A stretch of DNA of 64,000 nt from Echria macrotheca (Eukaryota > Ascomycota > Sordariomycetes > Sordariales > Schizotheciaceae): contig MU839827.1 in the NCBI GenBank assembly GCA_030411725.1, positions 3,603,027 through 3,667,026 on the forward strand, read 5' to 3'. This document shows positions 32,694 to 42,913 of the stretch, piece by piece. The position numbers were made by a program, and so were the translations under genes. The notes under the pieces are model-generated. The model ran no database searches. It saw only the letters and a list, made by a program, of their open reading frames with translations, and had not been told where the DNA came from. Position 1 is the stretch's first letter; each line of letters starts with the position of its first letter.

Positions 32694-33869
32694 TCACCCC
32701 TCGCCCCCCAGCGCCCGTATCATTCCCACACTGAGACTCAGCATAAACCCAAGCCAAACAAACACCTGCATCCGCTTCGGCCAGATACCCTCCTCGCGAA
32801 GCAACCAGCCCATCGCGCCCAGGGGGAAAACAAACCCAATAAACATGCCCTTGATGAGCGCATCCACCACGGCATTCAACCCAAACGCATCCTCCGTCGC
32901 CCCCCCGCCCCCACCGTCCTCCCCATCGCCCGTCCTAGAAGCCGCGCCAGACGATCCTCCCATCGACCCAGACGAGCCGCCGGCATTGCTATCAATCCAC
33001 GCATCCTCCATGCCCCTCAGTGAGTCAGGCGAGGGCATAGTGTCGGGCGTATGTCTCGCCGCCTGGATCGACCGGAACTGGAGTCGGAGCTGGTTCACCT
33101 CGGCAGGTGTAAACCCCGTGGCAAGCAGCCTATCAAACCCCCTCGGTCGCGGCGGCGGCGGTGGTTGTGACGGCAGGACTGACCCGTGCGACGAAGCCGG
33201 CGAGGCGGTAGACCGCACGCCGAGGCCATGGCCGGTGTCGAGCTGGATTTTTTGAGGGGAAGCAGTGGAGGAGGAGGAGGCGGTGGCGGCTTCGAGCGCG
33301 AGCTCTTCGGGCGTCAGCTCGTCGCCTATCGAGCAGTTTACGTAGACGCGCTGTTGGGGACGGCCTCCTTCTATGCCCTTGCCTTTGCCTTTTGGGTCTG
33401 CTGATGACGGAGAAGAGGAGGGCGGCGGGGGCGGGAGGGGTTTGAGGACGGTGGAGAGGGCCGCGTTGGAGGGGAGGATCTTGCCAGCGTGGATGAAGCG
33501 GAGGCGGGCGCGCGAGGCGGAGTCGGCGGCGGGGGAGGACTTGGCGTCGGCGGCGAGGCGGGCGCGGATCAGGTGTTTGAGGGTCGCGATGGTCGTTTGT
33601 TGGGGGGTGAGGATGTCTAGATGCAGATCGGGCAGGGCGGCGCTGAAGCGCACGGTGAGGTGTAGCGGTGGCGTGGTGAAGACGGGCGACGGCGACGTGG
33701 GGCGGCTGCTGCTGCGCGAGAGGGGGGAGGTCGAGCGGTTTGGGGGTGGGAGGGAGAGGAAGTTGGGTTGGTGTCGGTGGGATCGTTTGGTCGGTGAGGA
33801 GGCTGAGGATGAGGGCCCGCTGTTGCTCCCGCTCCCGCTCCCGCTGGGATGGGTATTGTTTGCGCTCAT
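32694..33869 (-). CDS. DSC3: DSC E3 ubiquitin-ligase complex subunit 3 (ubiquitin-like membrane protein)
   Basis: Single exon, 391 aa. A ubiquitin-like domain at about 65-185 (LHLTVRFSAALPDLHLDI, TTIATLKHLIRARLA, RLRFIHAGKILP, VYVNCSIGDELTPEEL) matches the DUF2407 family. A second conserved block, PRGFDRLLATGFTPAEVNQLRLQF (from about 240), is its C-terminal partner domain. Two transmembrane helices close the protein (about 335-355 and 365-385). Dsc3 is a Golgi membrane component of the Dsc ligase, which cleaves SREBP in fungi and handles membrane-protein quality control. Ser/Gly-rich linkers separate the domains. It runs tail-to-tail with SEC6. Confidence 0.88.
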   Translation of the reverse strand: MSANNTHPSGSGSGSNSGPSSSASSPTKRSHRHQPNFLSLPPPNRSTSPLSRSSSRPTSPSPVFTTPPLHLTVRFSAALPDLHLDILTPQQTTIATLKHLIRARLAADAKSSPAADSASRARLRFIHAGKILPSNAALSTVLKPLPPPPPSSSPSSADPKGKGKGIEGGRPQQRVYVNCSIGDELTPEELALEAATASSSSTASPQKIQLDTGHGLGVRSTASPASSHGSVLPSQPPPPPRPRGFDRLLATGFTPAEVNQLRLQFRSIQAARHTPDTMPSPDSLRGMEDAWIDSNAGGSSGSMGGSSGAASRTGDGEDGGGGGATEDAFGLNAVVDALIKGMFIGFVFPLGAMGWLLREEGIWPKRMQVFVWLGFMLSLSVGMIRALGGEG

Positions 33870-34258
33870 CTTGGGATCATTTTGTTAAGGTGATGAGATG
33901 GGTTGGGTTGGGGAAGAGTGCAGCTGCGGAAGCTTCCCCCTGTAATCCATGTGTTGCCGTCGAGGCTTCCGTTTTCTGAGTGGTCGGCCGCGCTTTGCCT
34001 GGCCGTGGCATCCGCCAATCACAGTTGAGCGCACGGACCCAATTTCTGTCCCTCATTCCCGGTGCCCCGCGTACCAGCTGCTGGATCGAGAAGTTAATTC
34101 TTGACGATAAATACTTGGCTGGGGTGATGACGAACGTTCGGAGCAGCCCAGAACAAATGCGATCTCGGTCAATGATGACTGCCTAAGGCATACTCTTTTC
34201 ACTTTGCAAGGGGATTTAAAGTCGAAGAATGTAAGTGCCGTACCACCTAGCCGATTCG
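33870..34258. other. intergenic: DSC3 promoter side, NACHT gene 3' side
   Basis: 389 bp between two minus-strand genes. No feature was recognised. Confidence 0.4.
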
Positions 34259-37257
34259 TTAACCACAAAAGATATCCGTAATCCACAGCCAAAAACGCTT
34301 CCTCCTCGATATTCTTGTCGGTGTCACGGATGCTTGCTCCCAGATTTTAACCTCTTTCCTACCGGGCGTTATTGTGACCGGCGACAAATTTTCGATAACA
34401 ATCTCCTCGACTTCCACCTCTTCTTCCTCCTCTTCCTCTTCTTCCTCGCCTTGTTCTGACGTAAAGGAGAACCAAAGTTGGTGATGTGCGGTCCGGACCT
34501 GATCCAAGTCGTCTCGCCTTGTTCTCAAAGACTTGTAGGGTACCACGGAGAGAACGCCCTCCATGATACCGTAAACATCAGCTCTGAAACGGACACGTTT
34601 GACATCCTCCCGGCTGAGCTCCTTCCTGTACTCCCCGTTCGTGATGATGAACTTGATGAGCTCGGCCCTGCGCAGTTTATTTTCTTCTGATTCCTCCCTG
34701 CCCGGAATTTGAATGGTGGACGGATATGACTTGGTTCCGCCGAAAACAAGATTCTCAAGCAACGATGGTGCGTCCGTATCGAGGCCTTGATGCCAGAGGA
34801 TTCTTGGGTCCCGCTGTACCTTAGCCTTGACATAGCAGTCGACTGGAAGTTGTGCTACGAGACCGACAAGGTTGAACTTCCGGTTCAACGACTCTGGGTT
34901 GGCGAATAGCTTGCGATGACTGGCTGGCGGGCCCGGACGAAGCGCATGTGATAGTTGTATCAACCCCCCTTCCAAACAATCGAGGGCACGAACCAGCTCC
35001 TCCGGCTCGTACGGGGAGGCTTGGGCATTTATGACGTAGATACAGTTGAGGATGTGCCCGATGTAGGCTGAAAACTCCCTTGGTCTCAAGCATGGGGTTA
35101 TTCCGCTGCCTGGGGCTATCCGGGTGGCCTCTCCCTTGAGAAGAGCGAGATATGCATTGTATCCGGACCGAGATGCAGCCAAGATTGCATTCCGGTTCTC
35201 CAATGCCCAGTCCCTCGCTGTGCGGTGAAGAAAGTCAACCCGCGCACCGTCATCCGCCTCGTAGATCTCAAGCAGTCCCCTTGTTCTGCTGTTGAGTCTC
35301 CGTGTAAGACGGGGGACTGCTGTAGCAGGCTCCCAGACTCGCGAATGGTTCCCCGTTCTACTCTCGCCTGTTGATGCAAGTTTGTCCTCGGCGAACCAAA
35401 GGGTTGCAGCATACAAGATAAGCCCACTAGCACGGGAAGCCTCTTTGATCTGGAAGAAATGGGAAGCCTCTTGGTGGTACTTTGGGTCAATCCGGTCCCA
35501 AATCTTCTGAAAAAACATAGAGAGATCCTGTGGCAGGTTGCCGAGAGTCCTTTGCAAGTCACTTAGGTCGTCGCCTTCAGTCAGGTCTCTTAGCAGCAAG
35601 CGGACGACCATAGAAACCCAGAGGAAGACACCTTGCGCCTTTGTGACAACGCCATTCACCAAATCGACTGCTTGTGATGGCTGGAGATCCCGGAGCTCCC
35701 GGAACCCCGGACTCTCCTCGAAATGGCGTGCGGTATAGGCTTGAATGTCATCTCTGGTGAGGTTCTCAAGGCGGAGCATCGGGTTCTGCATAAATGCATC
35801 CCTGAAGATGTTGTAGGGCCGGCTGCTTGCACAGATCTTAATTCCAGAGTGGTGGTTGAGCTGCCTAAGGAGGTTGATCAGGTCACTGTGGTTTTGTTCT
35901 TCTTCCTCAAATTCGTCCAGGCCATCGATGAGGGTGAACAGTTTGTACGAATCCCCAGATCCTGCTGCCAGTCGCTTGCATGCGTCCACCAACTCGTCGA
36001 TCCGCAAAGGAGGCATGGATATGGGATTGTTCCCCCATAGCTGGAACAATATCCGGCGTTTGGGGAAAAGGGTGTGAACGAGCTTCGGGCGTTGCTGGAT
36101 GCAATCGCACAGTAAAGTTCGGAGAAGGCCTTCGTGCGACTTTTGAAGATCCGTCCCGGCATTCCAGGAGAAAAACACGTTGGTGATCAACGGGACATTC
36201 CCAGCCCACCTTTCCAAATGTTGCTTCATTCTCGGATCTTTGAGGATGTACTTCATGAGAGTGGATTTGCCGGATCCTGGCTTCCCAGTCACCCAGTAGA
36301 CCTTTTCGGACGAGCCCCTCAGCCACGCAGGAAAATCGGACCAAAGTTGATCGCGAGGCTCGCCAAATACCCAGTTGTAAGTTTCCAATGCTGCTTCTGA
36401 TACCGCCGTTTCGCGGTGGGTGATGGATTCGAATTCGAGCGTTTGGATTATGTGTTCCACAGTTCTGGCCTCAAGAGTCCGACTGTCATCTCCAGGCGCG
36501 CCGGATGACACGAGACTCTCCGCGGAAAAGCCGAGATCTAGCGGTGAGGACCAGAGATGGCTGGAGATAAGTCGAACCTGCTCCTGAGCCTGGGGTGTTG
36601 TGCAACGCGCAATCTCCGTCAAGGTCTTGCTGAATTCGCGGACTGTCGTGTTGGCTTGTCCGACGGTTTCCACCAGTTTTTCTTGTTGCTTAGTAAACTG
36701 AACAACAGTCTGATTGTTGACAGTCGCTGCTTTCCTAGTAAACACATCGATTGTCGCGGTCAGTGAATTTTCGAGGCAGACGGCCGAGAAACAAAGGGAG
36801 CGTACCAAATAAATACAATCATCGCCATCATCATCTCCTGTCGGATACCTCCTAGACGTGTGAGCAATTCGTCGATTCTCTTTCCAGTTGAGGCATTCTT
36901 CAGTGCTGAAAGTATGCTGTCTTTGGCCCTTGCAAGCCTCTTGGTCCCATTTATTTGTATCCTTGACAGATTCAGCTCAAGTTCTTGGCTGATTCCCTGG
37001 CACTCGTTGCAGAGGTCTCGAAAGATTCGTTCCGACACATTGGAACCCCCAACTTGTCCTGGGAGACTCCTGGACGTTGCATCGACGTCGCGACTAAGAT
37101 CGGCGAGGTCTCGACTAATCTGTGCTATTTCGATATAATTGTCCGGAAGACCGTCCCTTGACTTGTAGATTGCAGTAGCGTTGGAGAGGATCTTGGCGCC
37201 AAAGTCGACAAATTGCAACACTGCAGTCGAAATGGCAAGCGCGCTCATAGGTTCCAT
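34259..37257 (-). CDS. NACHT-domain NLR-like (STAND) protein
   Basis: Two exons (37257-36806 and 36734-34259) encode 975 aa. The 71-nt intron has donor GTACGC, branch CTGAC and acceptor ACTAG. Residues 1-110 (STAVLQFVDFGAKILSNATA onward) look like the helical N-terminal domain that heads fungal STAND proteins (SesA/Helo-like; the exact class cannot be told by eye). A NACHT NTPase follows: Walker A VTGKPGSGKST (301-309), Walker B LFTLIDGLDEFEEE (420-426), a CASSRP sensor and the EYRIDFLHRTARDW-like winged-helix block (here VDFLHRTARDWAL). The C-terminal third has no WD, ankyrin or TPR repeats, but carries a long Glu run near residue 910. Such proteins act as NLR-type sensors in fungi, some in heterokaryon incompatibility. 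A role here is inferred only. Confidence 0.85.
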
Positions 37258-38231
37258 TTTGATTATTTGTTCGGCGTGACGGACGTAAAGAATAGGAAAG
37301 TTAGTTATTACAACACAGGTACCTATGCAGATGAGCGATTCGCAGCCTTGAGGTGTGACGCGAGGTAGGTTTAGTATGTGGAGCGCGGCGTGTCATTCCA
37401 TTTCCAATCTTCGTGCAAGAGGAGAAAGAGGAAGGAAAGGCTGAAGAGAACGGGGCAGTGGGCAAGGCTGGGAGGCACCTATCGCCTAGCGCGCGCTTCC
37501 AGTGCAGGACGTGGCGGGAACTCATTGGCAGGGAGTTGATGTTTTTGAAGTTGTGACACAGAATACTTCATGCTAGTGGAGAGACAACAGCCCAATTATT
37601 TAAACAAGCTTGCGTTGGCTCAGAAGAAGCCAGCCTGTGGAGGTCAGGGGGGTGCGATTGGCCTCTTCCAGAGCAATGGGGCTGATAGAAACACGGCGGC
37701 ACAAGCGGCTCGATTATAATGTGGTAAGGTAACAAGGGTGGCTTGTGCAGAGAGAGGTGCTCGAGCCAAACCTTAACCAAACGACGTCGACTGAAATTGC
37801 TGCTTGGCAGATCACCCATCATCACGGTACCCCATCAAGAAACCACTGTCATTCTCATAGTCTGTTGCATCATGAGTTGCTAGAGTACGGCCGAATCCAC
37901 TACGTTCCATCATCCGCTTCCAGCCAACGCTAATCAACCGCTCATTATGTTCAACTTGCTCTCGCGAGGTAGCGTTGTGTAATGCGATCCGGATAGGTAG
38001 GTTGGCCAGATGGCTAGGAAGCTTAGGAACGACACCAAGTCCCCGGCAAGCGATTTCATGGAGACAAAATGGCTGCAGTCACACGGAGAGCAGATTCAAA
38101 ACAAATCAAGAACTCAATTCTGGCCCGTAGGTCTTAATCCGACACCAACACCCCTTCCACTTCCATTGTATATACCCATGTCTCTTTCCCATACCCGTCC
38201 CCGTGAGAATTGAGGGGATGTATGCCGGAGC
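37258..38231. promoter_or_regulatory. intergenic region upstream of the NACHT gene
   Basis: 974 bp between the NACHT gene's start and the 3' end of the Rho-like GTPase gene. No coding, RNA or repeat feature was recognised. Confidence 0.4.
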
Positions 38232-39672
38232 TCAGAGCCTAGGAAACCCGCGAAACACACCAGAGAATACATCGCGGAATCTATCGCGGCGCTGCTCTCG
38301 TGCTCTAGCCCTTCGTCCAGCTTCCTGATCCTCCAAAACCCTATCGACCAGCACGACCCAAAACTCAGCTACATTCTCTCCCGTGACAGCCGAACACTCT
38401 CCAAACTGGACGGCGCTAATACTGTTCGCCACCTCCTCACCCGCGCCAGCTGTCGCCCTCTCTGCCGCTGCCACAAACGACAATCTAATAGTCGGATGGT
38501 CGGGTCGCTTGTCTTTCTTCAGACCCGCGACGAAAACAGGACATGAGACCAGACATGCCTCTAGGAACGGCTTCCAGGTTCTCGTCACCGCTTCAGTATG
38601 ATCCTTGTCCTCGATGCTGTAGCAAATCACGGCCGCTTGGAAGAAGGAGGACGTCAACTGCTGGCGCACTAGCTGGCGATGCGAAAGGCCACCCGGGAAG
38701 TCCCAGATCTCGATCAAGGCGACCTGACCATTACTGGCTGCCACGGAAATAGTGCTGCATACACCCGTTGTCGATGGTCTCGTCTGCAGAATTTGTTAGC
38801 TGACACCCATGAGATCATTCCCGAAGGGCCATCTTACCTCTCCGAACATGCCTGTCGTTAAGCGGCTAAAACATCCGGTAGTAGTCAGCATCCAGTTCTT
38901 CAACATGCTCGAAAATGTATCCTAAGAAAACTTACCGGATCATGGCTGTCTTTCCAGCATTAGCGTCACCAACGACACATATCTTCATCCGCTGTGGGGC
39001 CGCCGTAGCCGATGCAACACGTCTCTCAGACTGGCTGAAGGGATTGAGCCGTCGGATAGTATCATTGGTCATTGTGACAGCACGACGGGTAGTAGCAGTA
39101 GCAGTGGTCGATGAGCGGACCACACCACCAGTGGAGGCATCAGCATCATCGGTATCCCCTTGCGCAGCAGCGACGCTAAGTCGAGAGAAAGCCCGACGGA
39201 TAGCGGCAGGACGGTTGGTGAGCGCACGACGCACAGTATCGCTCATCCGGGCACGTTTGTTCTTTGGGACCACGAGAGGTTCCATGTCCGCATCGTCATC
39301 GGCTTCATCGTCCTGTTCAAGCATTGTTAACCGGATGAAAGAAGTGGAAGATGAATGAAACAAAGGCAGCAGGGGAAAGAAAAGGGGAAAGAGTAAGATC
39401 AAAAAACTTACTGTGGCCCGTCGCTTCTTCCCAATTACCATTGACACTTTGGTTCGGACCGAAGAGGGCGCCGCTCGGATGATCCGCGATCCTTGGCCTG
39501 CTTGCTCTTGGGCTCCGTCGTCGCTGTCGGTCGCCATATCTCCCTGGCTACCCTCGCCGTCTCCAGCCGCGTACCAAGTACCGCGTATCTCGTCGCTGGT
39601 CCTGGGCTGCTCTTCGTTGACATCGAGCCCGGATGTCACGCTGGCGAGCCACTGATCGAGGCGCGGCGTCAT
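38232..39672 (-). CDS. atypical Rho/Ras-like small GTPase with long N-terminal extension
   Basis: Four exons (39672-39412, 39312-38936, 38865-38838, 38783-38232) encode 405 aa. The introns are 99, 70 and 54 nt. The GTPase core starts near residue 194: G1 GDANAGKT (202-209), switch region TTGMFGETRPSTTGV (rebuilt through a 28-nt exon), G3 WDFPGG, G4 AGLKKDKR and G5 CSAVTGENV. The G4/G5 style is closest to Rho proteins. G4 has Leu where Asn/Thr of NKxD is usual, and no CaaX lipidation box is present (it ends GFPRL). The first 190 residues are acidic and then Ser/Thr/Arg-rich with no known domain. Membrane targeting and function are unknown. The first intron is in frame and free of stop codons. 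Confidence 0.78.
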
Positions 39673-40226
39673 GGTAAACGAATGGTAGTAGTCGACGATG
39701 GTGTTCTGGCCGAACAAGCGGGAAATGACTGGCGCAAAGGAAGGAAGGAAAAAACAGTGCTCTCGAACTCGGGTATGGCATTCAATTGCTCTGCTGGCCC
39801 TGCGAGCGAATCCTGCGACGCGTTGGAATAGTTCAATTCTGCGCGTTGCGACTGAGAGAGAGAAGGATGGAACTGCGTCGCTGTGCAAGCCAGTTGGACC
39901 GGAGACTGGCGCGGACAGAGTCGGGAAAGTGGACTCTTCTGGTATTCCGACCTGAGGATATCGGGATCAATCCAGATTGCTCGGAAGGTCTGTCGGCGGT
40001 CTGAGGCTGTCGGCGATCGCCAGGGCGGAGAATCTTGCGCTGGACGATTCGAATTGGCTGGCACCGAGCCCGGAGGGATGATGCCGTGCGAGGAACGGTC
40101 GGCGATGGCTTGAAGCCTACCATCGGCGAGAGGAACAATCCGGTTCACCCATCGATGGTCAGCACCATCAACGGGAGACAAAGCACGATCCGGATTGTCC
40201 TCGAGCTTGTCATCCAGCACGCTCAT
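39669..40226 (-). CDS. doubtful 185-codon open frame upstream of the GTPase gene
   Basis: An ATG-started frame of 185 aa fills most of the 690 bp between the low-complexity gene and the GTPase start, and overlaps the GTPase ATG by one codon's width in another frame. It has no recognisable domain, and its composition (Ser, Arg, Pro) is that of non-coding GC-rich DNA. It may be the 5' leader of the GTPase gene rather than a gene. Confidence 0.15.
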   Translation of the reverse strand: MSVLDDKLEDNPDRALSPVDGADHRWVNRIVPLADGRLQAIADRSSHGIIPPGSVPANSNRPAQDSPPWRSPTASDRRQTFRAIWIDPDILRSEYQKSPLSRLCPRQSPVQLACTATQFHPSLSQSQRAELNYSNASQDSLAGPAEQLNAIPEFESTVFSFLPLRQSFPACSARTPSSTTTIRLP

Positions 40227-40362
40227 GTGAGCCAGGGTCGTCCATCAAAGCGGCAGGACGACCGAGATTCTGCCCAGTCATCTCGAGGAAAGCAGGGAGA
40301 CGACCGACTTGGCATGCTCCTCGGATACAAGCCCGCCACCACCACACCCCGCAAACAATGGC

Positions 40363-41391
40363 TTAGGGATTGGAAGAGTCGGAATCCTCTTCCGGGCTCG
40401 CGCCCTGTGTTCCTCCGTTGGGAAGACGACCGTTGGTTTCAGGCCGGTCGAGATTGCCATTCCCAAGCTCGCGAGAGCGGTTGGGAGCGGTTCTCTCGAA
40501 CCGGTTGAGCCGTTCAGCCGGCTCCCCACGGGTTTCCCTGGCGCCATTGCCGTTCCGGCGAGCCCCGGGCTGGCTCTCTGGTCTTCTGCGGCCGCCGACG
40601 AAGGCCTCGATGTCCCGCCCGGTCAGGCGAGTGGAAGTTGGCGTACTGGGCGGCCCGCCAGCGACCTGGGCGAGCACCCCGACGCCTCCTTCAGGGAGGG
40701 CCGCAGCCACCGACACGATCCCCGGTGGGAAAGTGCGCGGGGCCGCTTGGGCAGCCTGACCGGGCTGACTTGGCGCGGAAGACTGGCCGGGCGAAGGTGC
40801 TGAAGATGTCGGAGATTCGCTCTCCGCGGCTACCTCTTCGCCGGCCGGTGATGGTGGTGGTGCTGCCACACCCGCCACACCCGTGCGTCCGCGCAGCAAG
40901 TCATCCAACTGCCGAAGGTTCCCAGCTAGCTCATCGCGGTCGCCAGAGTCCGATCTGTCGGCGGGGTGCTAACCCGCGACACTTGCCGAACTCTGGCTCT
41001 GCTGGCTGGGTGATCTTCCTTGTCCCGGCGGTGTCGAAGGGGGCTCGGAAGGGACCGCGGGCAGAGCGGGAAGGAGACCTGGGGCCGACACACCATTGAC
41101 GTAGCCGCCATTGGTGTTGCCATTCGCATGGCCGTCGTGGGCGGGAGCGCGAGGAGCCTGGTCGCTGCCGCCGGGCTGGATGGGGCCAGCAGCGCCGTTG
41201 ACGAGATCTTCGTCGCTCGAGGAGCTGTCCCCGGCTCCAAGGTCTCCGTTGACACCGTTGGTGCCGTCGACGCCGTTGCCGTTGACGCCCGCGGGACCAT
41301 CACCAGGGGGAATTCCTGTCCGCGGAGGCGAACCACCATTTGGCTCATCATCGGGATGATGATGGCCGTTGACTTGGGTGGTGCCGTTCAT
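40363..41391 (-). CDS. low-complexity Gly/Asn/Pro/Ser-rich protein of unknown function
   Basis: Two exons (41391-40974 and 40925-40363) would encode 326 aa. The 48-nt intron has a weak donor (GTTAGC) and a clear acceptor (GCTAG), and keeps the frame, joining SSASVA to AGNLRQLDDLLRGRTG. The N-terminal half is built of Asn-Gly and Gly-Val-Asn repeats (VNGNGVDGTNGVNGD) with an acidic Ser-Asp patch. The C-terminal half is Ala/Pro/Arg-rich and ends in an acidic Ser-rich tail (EEDSDSSNP). The only ordered-looking piece is the short helix NLRQLDDLLRG. No family is recognised. It may be an intrinsically disordered protein specific to Sordariomycetes. Confidence 0.5.
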
Positions 41392-42913
41392 CTTGGGAGC
41401 AGGAAAACACCGAGAAAAACAAAGTCGGGAAGAAAAGGGGGGCCAGAAACAAAAGAAAAAGAGCTTGCCGATTGGAGCTGGGCGAAGCAGGGGGATTGGT
41501 CTGGATGGTGGGTGCTGGGTGCTGGTGTTGGTGGTGATGGCGCCGACTTTGTTGTTGAAGAAAGTCGGCGAGAGCTTGGTTGGGATGGGCAAGTAAATAA
41601 CCGTGGGGGGCGGTGTGGAATATCGTCAGGCTCCTCGGCGGCAGAATCGAAAACTCTGCTGTGCTTAGGGCACAGGGACTTGGGCTTGGCCGGTAGGGTT
41701 CTCACGCCGTTTGTCTGGGCTTGTTTAGGAAGGAACGGCAAGTGTGAAGGGTGGATGGGGGAACGAATTGCCGGGCGGGCGGTGTTGAATATTGGCCAGC
41801 ACGTCGAGTTCACACTGGCATGATCCGCGATGATTTGGTGCTCGGGCATCTTGAACACAGAAAGTACGCTTTTTCTACTTGGTCCCTACACCTCTTGCCT
41901 GTCAGAACTTCATCGGCACGGAAAACCCTGCCCATGACAAGGGAGCACCCGCATGTTTTTGGGCGTCTTTTTCTTGGGGCGTTGCACACTTTCACACAGT
42001 CGATTGGGCGATTGAGCCAACAACACCAATGACGGAGAGAGGGGGGGGACGAAGGACTGCGGAGCAGCTTCTGAAGGTGCTCCGAGGTGCCAACGTCGAG
42101 TCTCCGAAACGGCCAAAGTGCCCGCCCTCAAGCGACTCCTATGGATGCACAACCACGGATGGCAGGCCATGATCAACTACCGAGACGTCCGCGGCCATGT
42201 GCCTACTCACGACCAGTTTCCACTAGCCTCGGACGAGTCCGATGTCGCCGACACCATGGATGTCATCAAAGACACCCTAGAAAGAGTCAACAGTACCGGG
42301 GAGGATCACAGCGCGGCTGGCCGCGACACTCGCCGGGCCGGCGGGCTCGCGCTGTCGGGGGGAGGGGGAGGGGAAGAGGGGGGGGAAGTTCAAGAGGATG
42401 TCAATAAAAATTCGATCAACATTTTCTTACATGTTTCTCGAATGGCAAGTGCATGGTGCTCAGTTTATTGTTTATTGATATGGGTTGTGTGATTCAGGGG
42501 TACATCACAAGGTCCATGACATGCCACAAACCAGGTTTCCATTCACACTTTTAAATGAGAAAACTATCATTCCACATAGGAATAAACCTCCATCAACTAT
42601 TCCACTCTTGTTTTGTCACTATCATTCGTCCCACGCTGTGTCCTAGTGGTGAGACAGATGTCGTCCGTGTATGCAATTAGCGGGGCGGCATTGCAGAATG
42701 GCGCAATATGACCCCATCCCTGGCTCCCCGATTCCGGACCCTCCTCAAAGCAGATCCTCCACACCACAAACACATGCGGCAATAAGCATAGTAAGCTCCA
42801 ATGGGATGAGAATTCCCGAATGAGCAAGGTGATTGGTCTGCTTCGCTTTTAAAGCCCGTCTCCCTCCCTTTTTCCTCTCTTTCTGATGCTCCACCGTGAG
42901 TGAAGGAAATCCC
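41392..42913. other. intergenic region with a possible small orphan gene
   Basis: 1.5 kb between the low-complexity gene and BNA3. A plus-strand frame is open from 42016 with its first ATG at 42142, and runs to 42490 (MHNHGWQAMINYRDV..., about 116 codons). The stretch WQAMINYRDVRGHVPTHDQFPLAS to ERVNS looks more protein-like than its surroundings, but it ends in a Gly/Glu repeat tract and a hydrophobic tail. No homology is recognised, so a real or decayed gene cannot be distinguished. Confidence 0.3.

Noticed and set aside
34259..37257. Transposon or integrated-element origin for the NACHT gene
   Set aside because: No terminal repeats, reverse transcriptase, transposase or AT-rich RIP-like flanks were seen. 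The intron and base use match the neighbours.
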